Shown piece by piece: positions 24,065 to 34,299 of a stretch of 64,000 nt of DNA. The notes beneath the pieces are model-generated. The model worked only from the letters and a program-made list of their open reading frames with translations. It had not been told where the DNA came from and did not search any database. Both the position numbers and the translations under genes were made by a program. The stretch covers positions 38,660,408-38,724,407 of the forward strand of contig CM070904.1 in assembly GCA_036417435.1 (NCBI GenBank). Reading direction: 5' to 3'. The number at the start of each line of letters is the position of its first letter. Position 1 is the first letter of the stretch. Source of the stretch: Inia geoffrensis (Eukaryota > Chordata > Mammalia > Artiodactyla > Iniidae).

Positions 24065-24754
24065 AAAAACAGAACAACCATATGACCCAGCAATCCCACT
24101 ACTGGGCATATACCCTGAGAAAACCATAAGTCAAAAAGAGTCATGTACCACAGTGTTCACTGCAGCACCATTTACAGTAGCCACGACATGGAAGCAACCT
24201 AAGTGTCCATCGACAGATGAATGGATAAAGATGTGGCACATATATACAAGGGAATATTACTCAGCCATAAAAAGAAATGAAATTGAGTTATTTGTAGTGA
24301 GATGGATGGACCTAGAGTCTGTCATACAGAGTGAAGTAAGTCAGAAAGAGAAAAACAAATACCATATGCTAACACGTATATATAGAATCTAAAAAAAGAA
24401 AAAAAAAGGTTCTGAAGAACCTAGGGGCAGGACAGGAATAAAGACGCAGGCATAGAGAATGGACTTGAGGACGGACACCGGGAGGGGGAAGGGTAAGCTG
24501 TGACAAAGTGAGAGTGGCATGGACATATATACACTACCAAATGTAAACTAGATAGCTAGTGGGAAGCAGCCGCATAGCACAGGGAGATCAGCTCGGTGCT
24601 TTGTGACCACCGACGGGTGGGATAGGGAGGATGGGAGGGAGATGCAAGAGGGAGGAGATATGGGGATGTATGTATACGTATACCTGATTCACTCTGTTAT
24701 ACAGCAGAAACTAACACAACACTGTAAAGCAATTATACTCCAATAAAGATATAG
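24065..24754 (+). mobile_element. 5'-truncated L1 3' end
   Basis: Starts in the ORF2 C-terminus. An open frame at 24153-24392 contains KMWHIYTREYYSAIKRNEIE, the conserved end of L1 ORF2 with one missing residue before it. It continues through the 3' UTR to cagaaactaacacaacactg and caattatactccaataaaga. The possible duplication is agtctgacagttga (24051-24064) and agtcggagagttga (24755-24768), with two mismatches, so this is an older insertion. There is no functional protein. Confidence 0.85.
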
Positions 24755-24959
24755 AGTCGGAGAGTTGAGACGACGATAAAGGTCCCGCCTCCCGGCCATA
24801 CTGAGCACAGACCCTGTAAAGGACCTCTCAGAACACAGCACAGGTGACTCAAGCAGCTCAGAGCTTGCCACCATCCATGCCACGCCACGCCAGGAACAGT
24901 CGGGACAGGCAGGGAACCTGCTCCTTGGCTGGGACGCACCATCTCCTGCAGACACGTTA

Positions 24960-25560
24960 GCTAATTCACTCCACAAACATTTGCCAAGTGCCTTCTATTT
25001 GTTCTAAGCTTTGAGGGTGCCCTGGTGAGAGAGAAAGATAAGTCCCTGCCACTGATCTGACATTCAAGCAAGGGAAAAAAATAGTTAAAAAGTCAACAAA
25101 GACAAGAAAAAACCTTTGGGTAATGTTCAACTTATGAAGAAAACAAAACAGGGCAACTGGATGAAGTAATACGGGCTGGAGGGTGCTACCTTAGATGAGC
25201 GTCAGGGCAGGCTTCTCTGCAGAGGGGATTTTTGAGGAGTCTGGGTGTGCTGGAGGACCAAGGAAGGTGGTAGTAGTAGTCAGAGGGGAATGAGTCATAG
25301 GAAGGGTCCCTATGAGGTTGGAAGGTCAGGCAGGGTCAGACCACTGCAGACCTAGAGGTGAGAAGGAAAAGTTTAGATTTTTATATAAGAGCAATAGAGA
25401 AGCAAAGGAAGATTTTAAAGTAAGAGAGTAGGAGGATAAAAGAATGATCTATCTGCTATGGTAGGTGGGAGGTAAGCCATTGTAGAGGGGACTGGGCAGG
25501 CTGGGGGCATTATGGATGACTGCTAATGGACTTCACAGAGGGACTAGATGCAGGGATAAG
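24960..25560. repeat. Probable L2 LINE remnant
   Basis: ctaattcactccacaaacat and tgccaagtgccttctatttgttctaag resemble the L2 3' part ('cattcaacaaatatttattgagc', 'gtgccaggcactgttctagg'). After it, gataagtccctgccactgat and the Gly/Arg-rich text to 25560 fit the longer L2-like unit. Divergence is high. Confidence 0.5.
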
Positions 25561-25609
25561 AAAAGGGGGTAAATCAAGAATGTCACAGGTAGAATTTCAG
25601 ATTACTTTG

Positions 25610-25899
25610 AAAGGAATTGTTTTTGTTTAAGCAAAACACATTGTTTTTGTTTGTTTGTTTGTTTGTGTGTGTGTATTATGCGGGCCTCTCACTGTCGTGG
25701 CCTCTCCCATTATGGAGCACAGGCTCTGGACGCGCAGGCTCAGCGGCCATGGCTCACGGGCCCAGCCGCTCCGCGGCACGTGGGATCTTCCCGGACCAGG
25801 TCATGAACCCGTGTCCCCTGCATCGCCAGGCGGACTCTCAACCACTGCATCACCAGGGAAGCCCAAAACACACTGTTTTAAACAAAAAACAATTCCTTT
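25610..25899. repeat. Inverted repeat flanking the SINE
   Basis: Left arm 25610-25630 (aaaggaattgtttttgtttaa) pairs with right arm 25878-25899 (ttaaacaaaaaacaattccttt, one extra A). Without the SINE, the site would be a nearly perfect palindrome of about 58 bp. Confidence 0.85.
25648..25863 (-). mobile_element. Compact CHR SINE inside a palindrome
   Basis: Reverse copy; its A tail is now (TTTG)n and (GT)n at 25648-25676. The duplication is caaaacacattgtttt (25632-25647) and caaaacacactgtttt (25864-25879). Outside this, the two flanks are inverted repeats of each other. Confidence 0.93.
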
Positions 25900-26740
25900 C
25901 CTGATGCCCCAGTCATCCGTAAAGACATCTCTCTGTAGTGGTACCGATTTGCCTGAGCATCCAAACAAGGTCCACCTGCTAAGCCACGACCAGTCAGCCA
26001 CCTGAAGTCCACCGTGGGGCCAGTGTACAGCAGACAGAAGCAAGAGAAACCAGGCCATTACACAAATCTAAACTGGACCCTCACCAGGCCTGCACTTTAA
26101 ACAGCTGAGCCAGGTAGTGAGCTGGGTGCCCACTGGTATTGCTGGAGACTTCCAAACTGCCCAGTGGCTTAGTGTTCGTGTGCATGAGACAGAGAGAAAG
26201 AAATAGTATTTTCCTGATAGTTCAGAAATGAAAGGTGACCCTGGGAAAAAGTACTTGCACATATCAAGGCATCATTTTCACAACATATTTATTCACAGGA
26301 TAACTTCCTTGATTTAACTGGCAAATGAAATCTGCAGCCATCTTCATGTTCCAGAACAACGGCTTCACCCGACAGCACAGCATCATCCTTAAGTGTTCCC
26401 CACTAAGTGTTCTCTACATCTTGCCAGCTCTAGATGAAGCTTGTGCAACAAGATCTGAAGACTTAACTTTGCAGCTCCTTAATTTTTCAGGTGAGACACA
26501 GCAACATTTGTTAAGTTTTAAGAGGCTTATGACGACCTCAGGGAGCCATTCACAATATAGAACCCATGTAAACTCTATAGCATCAAGACTAATTTAACTT
26601 CTTTTCATTCAGACATTAAGCAAATGTGTGCACAGCTCACAAACATCCACAGTCTTGAGAAAACATTTTGCCAATCCAAGATTAGGAGCTTGAAGGCTCC
26701 ACATATTTCCTGGAGAATTATGTGATTTTAATAAGGGTGT
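25900..26740. other. Unique sequence
   Basis: No gene recognised. A 90-codon frame at 26325-26597 has no domain match and no splice context that I can support. Confidence 0.5.
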
Positions 26741-26743
26741 TCG

Positions 26744-26966
26744 GGGCTTCCCTGGTGGCGCAGTGGTTGAGAGTCCGCCTGCCGATTCAGGGGACACGGG
26801 TTCCTGCCCCGGTCCGGGAAGATCCCACATGCCGCGGAGCAGCTGGGCCCGTGAGCCATGGCCGCTGAGCCTGCGCGTCCGGAGCCTGTGCTCCGCAACG
26901 GGAGAGGCCACAACAGTGAGAGGCCCACGTACCGCAAGAAAAACTAAATAAATTAATTAATTAATT
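26744..26966 (+). mobile_element. Compact CHR SINE
   Basis: Near-consensus body. The A tail has evolved to aaactaaataaattaattaa and further taa units. The likely duplication is aagggtgttcg and aagggtgtttg. Confidence 0.93.
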
Positions 26967-27520
26967 AAAAGGGTGTTTGTTTGTTTTTAATGGAGTCAGA
27001 ATTGGAAATGAGTAACAAAATTTTAGTCTTTCAAGGATATATTCGTGGGTTTACTACTTTCTTTTTTCCAGTGTTTTAAGATTTTTAATTTGAATGTGAA
27101 ATGAAATACAATTATTCATTCAACAAATTTGAAAATATTAAAACAATTGACATTATCTAGAGTGGGGAAAGAAATAAGAAAGTTTTCTACGCTGCTGATG
27201 TGACAGTAAATTAGTACAACCTTTTAGGAAAGGCATTCCCTGTTAAAATTTTTTTAAAAAGGGGGCATAAAACTATGACAGAAGTTTCACCTTGAGGAAT
27301 CTATACTACAGAAACAAAGGGATCAGTAGCTAAAGATATGCTTCAGTAGCAAAAGATATGTTGTATATCACAGTACTGGAAGGCAATCGCAACAAAACCA
27401 ATCTGAATTGGAGACCGTCTGAACGTCTGTTAACAGGGAAAAGATGGACTGAATTACGGTATTTCCAATTCTATGGCTCATTCATTCACTTACCATATAT
27501 ATTTTTCAAGGCAGGAATTG

Positions 27521-27640
27521 TTTCACTGTACGCCAGGCATTGTTCTAGATACTGGGGGTAAGGAAGTGAATAACACAGATTTGACCCCTTTTTCATGAAG
27601 CTTACATTTGTGTGTGTGGGGGGGGGGGCAAGGGAGAGAC
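27521..27640. repeat. L2 LINE remnant with poly(G) run
   Basis: cgccaggcattgttctagat, actgggggtaaggaagtg and tcatgaagcttacatttgtg follow the L2 3' region. A TG/poly(G) run lies at 27609-27628. Confidence 0.65.
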
Positions 27641-27843
27641 AAAAATGATAAATTATAATAATAATTACAACGGCCACAGTAAAACAAGTCAGTTCACCTT
27701 TAGAATAATCGCCTGTTTCTAGAGGCAGCCACCTTGAGTTTTTCATTGAAAAAATTACATCCAGATTTTTATTCTGCTTTGAAATCTCTGTGTCCTGATT
27801 AGTTGCTCCTGGTGTGTCCTCTCATTGCAGCTTGGAAATTTTT

Positions 27844-28046
27844 TTTTTTTTTTGCAGTACGCGGGCCTCTCACTGTTGTGGCCTCTCCCGTTGTGGAGCA
27901 CAGGCTCCGGACGCGCAGGCTCAGCGGCCATGGCTCACGGGCCCAGCCGCTCCGCGGCACGTGGGATCTTCCCAGACCAGGGCACGAAACTGGGTCCCCT
28001 GCATCGGCAGGTGGACTCTCAACCACTGTGCCACCAGGGAAGCCCT
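27844..28046 (-). mobile_element. Compact CHR SINE
   Basis: Reverse copy from its T tail to ccaccagggaagccct. The duplication agcttggaaattttt (27829-27843) is repeated at 28047-28061 without mismatch. Confidence 0.95.
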
Positions 28047-28189
28047 AGCTTGGAAATTTTTAATAGCACTTACCCTACTTTATTTTTATGGTTTTTAAGT
28101 GAAACTTCAGACTTCATGTGGATTTCCCTAGTGTTTCCACCAATGTTCTTTTTTCTTTTCCAGGATCCCATGCAGGATGCCACATGGCT

Positions 28190-28450
28190 TCTATTTTTAT
28201 TTTTCCTAGATTTATTGAGATAGAGTTGACATACAACAATTGTATAAGTTTAAGGTGTATGATGTAATGATGTGATACAGGTATACAGTATGAAGTGACT
28301 GCCACAATTAGGTTAGTTAACACCTCTGTCAGCTCACGTGATTACCATTTCGCTGCTGTTGTTATGGCAAGAATATTAGCCTCTATGCTTATAGCGTCTG
28401 GTATACAACACAGTACTGTCAACCACAGTAGCTTAGGTCTTATTCCTCTT
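28190..28450 (-). mobile_element. L1M 3' UTR
   Basis: gatttattgagatagagttgacatac, ttgtataagtttaaggtgta and aggttagttaacacctctgt are the reverse of the well-known L1M 3' UTR. Confidence 0.75.
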
Positions 28451-28530
28451 ATAGCTGCATCGTTGTAGTGGGCTTACCACTTTCATTCAGTCCCTTTCTG
28501 CCCTGGGAACCAATGTGCAAACATATGGTA

Positions 28531-28575
28531 TAGTTTCTCCTTCTTTATTGAATGTCAGTAAAGAAGGAGAAACTA
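28531..28575. repeat. Perfect hairpin 1 (17 bp arms)
   Basis: tagtttctccttcttta (28531-28547) and its exact reverse complement (28559-28575), separated by an 11 nt loop. One base (28576) lies between this and the next hairpin. Confidence 0.95.
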
Positions 28576-28576
28576 G

Positions 28577-28619
28577 AGCCAGTTCAAATATCTATCTAAG
28601 ATAGATATTTGAACTGGCT
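28577..28619. repeat. Perfect hairpin 2 (21 bp arms, 1 nt centre)
   Basis: Left arm 28577-28597 and right arm 28599-28619 are exact reverse complements around a single central A at 28598. Part of the left arm is agccagttcaaatatctatc. This is not a known transposon end as far as I recognise. Confidence 0.95.
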
Positions 28620-28639
28620 AGAGTTCATACATAAAAATG

Positions 28640-28860
28640 CAAAGAAAGGTATAATAAAAGGACCAAAAGGATATATGCCAAACTCATAAACGTGGCTATC
28701 TTCAGATACACTGGAGGCAAGGCCAGAAAGGGGATACTGATGAAAAACAACGTTATGTGTAATGTTCTGTTCATAAGATAATTTCTCATATAATTTCAAT
28801 CCCTGTATGCATACAGAGAAAAGACTAGCTGTAAATATAATTAAAATGTTAATAGTGACT
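28640..28860 (+). mobile_element. Possible old L1 remnant
   Basis: The text aaggatatatgccaaactca and gtggctatcttcagatac resembles the L1M 3' UTR segment around 'accaaactgttaacagtggttatc'. Weak. Confidence 0.35.
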
Positions 28861-29940
28861 CATTCTGGGATTTGAGAGGTGAATAATTATTATATTCCTC
28901 CTTTATATTTATCTCCTAGGAAAGAAGAAATGAAGGGAGAGAGGGCATAATTTATTTGCTTTAATCCCTTGGCACCACTGACCTAAAAGCCACCAGAACT
29001 CCCAAGATTTACCACATCATGGGCTTCAAAAGAATGAGGAAGAACAAGGGGCTTTCCAAGACCTCTCATTACACTTTATACCTAATAACCAAGTTACAGT
29101 TTCTCGGTGCCACGCTTGGCAGACTTGGGGGCCTGGTGGTGACAGTATCCTCCCAGCCACCACTGACAGATAGCACGGCTTGAAGCAGGCACCCACCGCA
29201 GACCAATCAGACCGTCTGGCCGCGAAACCCTGAATTGGGTCTGTAGGACTCTTCCATCGCTTTGTGTGACCAACCCTTGCTCGCAGGCAGCCATACTTCA
29301 CCCTGTGGCCTGGGGCGTGAAGAAAGCTCAGCTGCAGCGAAAGTAGAATTAAACAGACGCAGAGAGAGGCACAGAGCTAGGAATGATGGCTGGGGTCCCA
29401 GCAGGTTTCTAGGGCGTGGTGACAGTCCCAGCTCTGAGCTCCAGGCCCCCTTCCTGTACGAATAAGCCTTAGGAATAAGCCCTGATTTTGGTTGAAGACA
29501 GCTCAGGCTTGTTTCTGTTCCTTAGAAATTTGTTAGCCCTGATACTTCAAAGCCTGCAGGGTGGCCCCTGAGGTTCTTGCTCTGGCTAGTGAAGCAGACG
29601 TGCGGGACACAATCCAGCAGGGGTCCCAGAGGTTCATCAAATTCAAAATTCCTCATTAACTTCTTGCTACTTCCTAAAAAGTCAAAGATAATAAGCCCTG
29701 CGGGAGTCCCTGGCTTGGCTGTGTGGACAAGTGCTGCGCCATGTTCTGGGAGAGATCTGGAAAGTGACAGCTTAGCAGCTGTGGTCAAGCGCTCTAAATA
29801 TGTGCATCGCACGGGGCTTTCTGCCTGAGCGTCCCCGCTATGGTGTCAGTCTGCAGCATCATCAACACGACTGCGCTGATCTTCTGTACGTTGGGCAGGG
29901 ACACTGGATGCTCTGCGCGCACACCCTCTGGCATCTTCCT
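28861..29940. other. Unique sequence, possible LTR fragment near 29460-29540
   Basis: 29026-29330 is relatively GC-rich with open frames on both strands but no domain. The text agccctgattttggttgaag followed by agctcaggcttgtttctgtt resembles the end of some old LTRs. I cannot name a family. No exon is supported. Confidence 0.35.
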
Positions 29941-29944
29941 GCAC

Positions 29945-30115
29945 CTTCCTCCCGCCCTGCAAGGTAGGAGTCGCCTCCATCCCACAGGTGAGAGGGGGAG
30001 ATGAGGTGATGGTAGGCAACATGCCCAGGCTGCCCAGCTAGAAGGTGGCAAAACCAGGACACTCAACATCAGAGTCCTGCCCTTTCCACCACACTGGCGC
30101 CTTCTCAGACGCTCC
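29945..30115 (-). repeat. MIR SINE remnant
   Basis: Reverse MIR motifs: catcccacaggtgagagggg, gcccaggctgcccagctag and caaaaccaggacactcaaca correspond to 'cccattttacagatgaggaa' and 'ggtcacacagctagtaagtg'. Confidence 0.6.
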
Positions 30116-30523
30116 AGAGTCCCTGAGGCCATTCTGACAGGCAAACACCCAACCTGGCCAACTTGCTGACTCTCAGTAACCCTACAGGCATGGTCTGAAG
30201 GGCCCAAACAGTGTCATCTTCCCCATTTGGGGGCTGTGACTCTCTTCTTTTCCCATCTGGGTCATGGTATTTTTATCTATACCATGTGCCTCTCTCCTGC
30301 TTCATAAGTTCCTGGTCTGGAATTCTCAGACCAGCTTCCCTAGTAAGCAGCAAAGCCAGGCTTGCATCATGGCTAGTGCATATTGGTTCTTGTTACCAAG
30401 TTATATCCTTGTGGAAATCAATAAGGAGCCACACAAGATGCTCGTAGCTCTGACTACCCTTTCCCCAGCCCCTGACTCAGCACAGATTCCAATTACAGGC
30501 TGAGCTGTGTGAGCTCAAGGTCA
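30116..30523. other. Unique sequence
   Basis: No gene or repeat recognised. Overlapping 78-79 codon frames have no domain. Confidence 0.45.
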
Positions 30524-30654
30524 ACATCAGCATCCAACAACATCATCTGGAGGACTTGTTAAAACATAGACCATTGGGCCCACCCCTAGAGTTTCTGATT
30601 CTATAGGTCTGGGGTGGGTCAAAGAATTTCCATTTCTAACAAGTTCCCAGTGTC
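30524..30654. mobile_element. hAT-Charlie type element (MER5/MER20 group)
   Basis: acatcatctggaggacttgt, agagtttctgattctatagg, tctggggtgggtcaaagaat and ctaacaagttcccag are diagnostic for a common eutherian short hAT element. Confidence 0.75.
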
Positions 30655-30826
30655 ATAGGCTAAAGAGTGCACTCCCCCACACCCCCAAATATATGCAGGT
30701 CCTAATCCCTGGAACCTGTAAATGCTACCTTATATGGAAGTAGGGACTTTGCAGATGTGATTCAGTTAAGGATCTTGAGATGGGAAAATTATTCTGGATT
30801 GTCTGGTGCGTCAAAAATGTAGTGTC
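30655..30826 (+). mobile_element. MLT1 (ERVL-MaLR) LTR 5' part
   Basis: ataggctaaagagtgcactc, aggtcctaatccctggaacc, tttgcagatgtgattcagtt and aaggatcttgagatgggaaa are the 5' half of an MLT1 LTR. The 3' half is absent; the piece ends where a long SINE starts. Confidence 0.8.
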
Positions 30827-31166
30827 GGGCTTCCCTGGTGGCGCAGTGGTTGAGAGTCCGTCTGCCGATGCAGGGGACGCGGGTTCGTGCCCCGGTCCGG
30901 GAAGATCCCACATGCCGCGGAGCAGCTGAGCCCGTGCACCACAATTACTGAGCCTGCACTCTAAAGTCACAAGCCACAACTACTGAGCCCACATGCCACA
31001 ACTACGGAAGCCCAAGCGCCTAGAGCCCGTGCCATGCTCTGCAACAAGAGAAGCCACTGCAAGGAGGAGCCCACGCTCCGCCACGAAGAGTAGCCCTCGC
31101 TCGCTGCAACTAAAGAAAGCCCGCGCACAGCAACGAAGACCCAACGCAGCCAAAAATTTTTAAAGA
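30827..31166 (+). mobile_element. Long-form CHR SINE
   Basis: Full long form, gggcttccctggtggcgcag to caacgaagacccaacgcagc and an A/T-rich tail. Confidence 0.93.
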
Positions 31167-31200
31167 CTTTTAAATTTTTTTTAAAAAGGAGATTATAATA

Positions 31201-31327
31201 GGGGCTTCCCTGGCAGTCCAGTGGTTAGGGCTCCGTGTTCTCACTGTGGAGGGCCCGGGTTCAATCTCTGGTTGGGGAACTAAGACCCTACGAGCTGTGC
31301 AGCACAGGCAAGAAAAAAAAAAAAAAA
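31201..31327 (+). mobile_element. Minimal CHR-type SINE
   Basis: ggggcttccctggcagtcca to an A tail. The flanks agattataatag and agattacagtag are a likely duplication. Confidence 0.85.
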
Positions 31328-31339
31328 GATTACAGTAGC

Positions 31340-31380
31340 ATCTGACTGAATGGATAAAGAAGGTGTGGGATTATATATAT

Positions 31381-31413
<33 letters not shown>

Positions 31414-31424
31414 AAGATATATAA

Positions 31425-31469
<45 letters not shown>

Positions 31470-31850
31470 GGAATACTACTCAGCCATAAAAAAGAAGGAA
31501 ATAATGCCATTTGCAGCAACATGGACGGACCTAGAGATTATCATACTAAGCAAAATAAGCCAGAAAAAGACAAATACCATATGATATCTTTATATGTGGA
31601 AGCTAAAATATACAAATGAACTTATTTACAAAACAGAAACAGACTCACAGACATAGGGAACAAACCTGTGATTACCAAAGGGGAAAAATTAGGAGTAGGG
31701 GAGGGATAAATTAGGAGTTTGGGATTAACAGATACAAACTACTATATATAAAAGAGATAAACAACAAAATTGATACGAGTTCCCTGTATAGCACAGGGAA
31801 CTATATTCAATACCCTGTAATAAACCATAATGGAAAAGAATATGAAAAAG
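31340..31850 (+). mobile_element. L1 3' end (ORF2 tail and 3' UTR)
   Basis: ctgaatggataaagaaggtg precedes a microsatellite, then aatggaatactactcagcca and the ORF2 end (frame from 31476 containing NNN-type ends AIKKKEIMPFAATWTDLE), then the 3' UTR (agggaactatattcaatacc). Same subfamily as 3476-4372. Microsatellites occupy the same two L1 positions in both copies. Confidence 0.85.
31371..31467. repeat. (AT)n(AC)n microsatellite inside L1
   Basis: About 55 nt of TA-rich repeats followed by about 38 nt of AC. It replaces the L1 text tggtacatatatacaatgga. Confidence 0.92.

Positions 31851-31851
<1 letters not shown>

Positions 31852-31916
<65 letters not shown>
31852..31916. repeat. (CA)n(GA)n microsatellite at the L1 3' end
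   Basis: About 42 nt of CA followed by about 22 nt of GA, directly after aaaagaatatgaaaaagta of the L1 3' UTR. Confidence 0.92.
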
Positions 31917-31961
31917 AAGATACATTAGATAGATAGATTAATAGTATCTGTCTACCGCATA

Positions 31962-31966
<5 letters not shown>

Positions 31967-31993
<27 letters not shown>

Positions 31994-32187
31994 GCAGTAC
32001 GCGGGCCTCTCACTGTTGTGCCCTCTCCCGTTGCGGAGCACAGGCTCCGGACGCGCAGGCTCAGCGGCCATGGCTCACGGGCACAGCCGCTCCGTAGCAT
32101 GTGGGATCTTCCCGGACCGGGGCACAAACTCATGTCCCCTGCATCGGCAGGCGGACTCTCAACTACTGTGCCACCAGGGAAGCCCCA
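31967..32187 (-). mobile_element. Compact CHR SINE
   Basis: Reverse copy with a T tail of nearly 30 nt. The duplication cataaagatttt begins at 31958 and recurs at 32188-32199. Confidence 0.95.
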
Positions 32188-32199
32188 CATAAAGATTTT

Positions 32200-32559
32200 A
32201 TGTGGATTAAAGGAGATAACCCACATAACAAATGATGTCCAGCATATAGTAAGTGTCCAGTAAATGTAAGCTGTTACCAGAACTTACGTAATCTAACTGT
32301 TCCCTTTCAGAGATGTCACCCTTGGAGGCTATATTCTTTTCTATCAAAGCTTCCATCCTCAGAACATCACTGAAGCCCTTGCATGACGCTGTCCCTTTCT
32401 GACTCAGAGGATAAGCCTCGCTAGGGAACTCCATGCAGCACGCATGATGGCCCCTTGTTTATCCCAGCAGGAGTAGGACCTAGTGCTTGAACATCCTTAT
32501 TCGCCCATTAGGCTCAGAGGGTCTAATGATACCCTAAATCAAACCCACACCCAACAAAG
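32200..32559. other. Unique sequence
   Basis: No gene or repeat recognised. Confidence 0.45.
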
Positions 32560-33062
32560 TGCTCCTTCTGAGAATAATCAGAAGTAATATTGTGGCAGAG
32601 GCTGCTGGTCATCCTCTGATATTTATTCCCTCCTCCTCCTTCTTCTTCTGTGGCAGTAGAAGGCCAGCTTGTACCTGGGCACATGGTATCCAGAAGAAGA
32701 CTTTATTTCCAGTGTTCCTTGAAGCTAGCAGTGGTGGCGTGAGGAAGCTCTGGCCAATGAGACCTGAATGTGGCCTGCATCTTGTGGTGTTTCCCCTGCA
32801 GAGAAAGGATAAACCTTCTCCTCTCCCATCTCCTTTCCCGCTGATTGGCACATGGACATGAAACGTAGAACGTGGAAACCTCTTCTCATGTGGATGTGAT
32901 CAACATGCTAGAGAAAGCAGAGCAAAAAGAAACAGCTTCTCTGATACCGCAGAGCCACCATAGCAGCCCTGGAATGCTTACGCCTCGGCAGTGTGTTTAA
33001 GCCACAACTACTTGGACTATCTCTTATAGCAACCGAACCTACAGACCAACTAATTCGGACGC
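32560..33062 (+). mobile_element. Probable LTR of an old ERVL/MaLR-type element
   Basis: ctctggccaatgagacctga, the ttctcctctccc tract, and the end gtttaagccacaactacttg then atagcaaccgaacctacag resemble the 3' end of mammalian LTRs ('gttaagccactg...ttacagcagcc'). Family not resolved. No internal retroviral gene is present. Confidence 0.45.
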
Positions 33063-34090
33063 GTAACAACTTCTAAAGGTATCTGCAAAAGAAGAGTTTA
33101 AGATACATTTTTAGCAAGGAAAACATTCTGTGAAATTTCCCGAAGTGACTCCTTAGAAGGGAACAGTCAGCCAGTTGGAGTATTAGAGTGTTATTTGTTT
33201 AATGAGTCACACACTGGATAGTTAATCATTACATCTCCTGAGATGGGGAAGAAAAACCAATCCAACAGTCTAAATCCGACAATAACACCCAAACACATTC
33301 AGTGACATTTACAACGCTTTCTTCCAACAAATTTTTGGAACTACACAACTGGAACGATATGGACCATTCTAATGGGCAAGGCTCTGGACCAGCTGCTGGG
33401 ATCTGGGCTGTGGATCCAGCCCTGCCCCGGGCAGCAAGACCCACTGGGTCTCCCTTCCAACATCTGTTAAACACTGAAGCTGTGAGATTCAGTGGGGCCA
33501 GAGACCAAAACTCTACAACCAAAGGAAGAAATGGCCCAACAGTAGCCACTGGAAGGAGAAACAAAACTAGTAAGGACAAAACATGAAAACCCTGAACCCC
33601 AAAAAATAGTCCATCAAATCTATAAGCCACTGCCATGTTACCATTCAAACGCAGTCAGTACACAACCCTCTTCTGGAACAAGCCGAGAATTCCCATGTGT
33701 GTGCTCACTACTGGCCGCATCTTCCTCTCACTGAGGTAACTGGCGGTGGGGGGGATATGGGGTGTGGTCTACAAAGTCTCTTGATCAGTGGCATTAACAT
33801 TTTCCCAGACACTCAGACCCCAAATTCAAGCCCCCAAACCCAGATAGCAGGTCCTCATTTTTTTTTTTTTTTTTTGGTCGTTTCTACCATTTCTGGTTCC
33901 CCTTTCACTAGGTTTAAAGAATACACAGGTTGTTCCCAAAAAAGAGGACGGGAGAATCCTTCTGGTGCCCTTTCTCCTCTTCATAGCCTTACGTGGACTT
34001 ACATATGGTAAACGCATAGTTCATTTACTTTAAACAAATGACTGATCTCCTAAGAACCCAACCACAAAATAATTTACAAAAGTGGTTGGA
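33063..34090. other. Unique sequence
   Basis: Contains an oligo-T run at 33860-33878 and overlapping open frames at 33229-33648 (minus, 139 codons) and 33302-33586 (plus). Neither has a known domain. Confidence 0.45.
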
Positions 34091-34299
34091 GGGCTTCCCT
34101 GGTGGCGCAGTAGTTGAGAGTCCGCCTGCCGATGCAGGGGACGCGGGTTCGTGCCCCGGTCCGGGAAGATCCCACATGCCGCGGAGCGGCTGGGCCCGTG
34201 AGCCATGGTCCGCTGAGCCTGCGCGTCCGGAGCCTGTGCTCCGCAACGGGAGAGGCCACAACAGTGAGAGGTCTGCGTACCGCAAAAAAAAAAAAAAAG
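34091..34299 (+). mobile_element. Compact CHR SINE with diagnostic single-base insertion
   Basis: Near-consensus, but reads gccatggtccgctgagc where most copies read gccatggccgctgagc. The copy at 42876-43085 shares this. The flanks aaagtggttgga and aaatgtggttgga are the likely duplication. Confidence 0.94.

Noticed and set aside
28531..28619. MicroRNA precursor at the double hairpin
   Set aside because: Perfect pairing without bulges and a 1-nt centre in the second hairpin do not look like a microRNA. No flanking evidence.
29026..29330. Possible exon or small CpG-rich promoter
   Set aside because: CpG density is modest, open frames exist on both strands and no splice signals or conserved peptide could be supported.
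33229..33648. 139-codon open frame on the minus strand
   Set aside because: An overlapping plus-strand frame is open too, no domain or splice context is visible, and the composition is ordinary. Chance frame.
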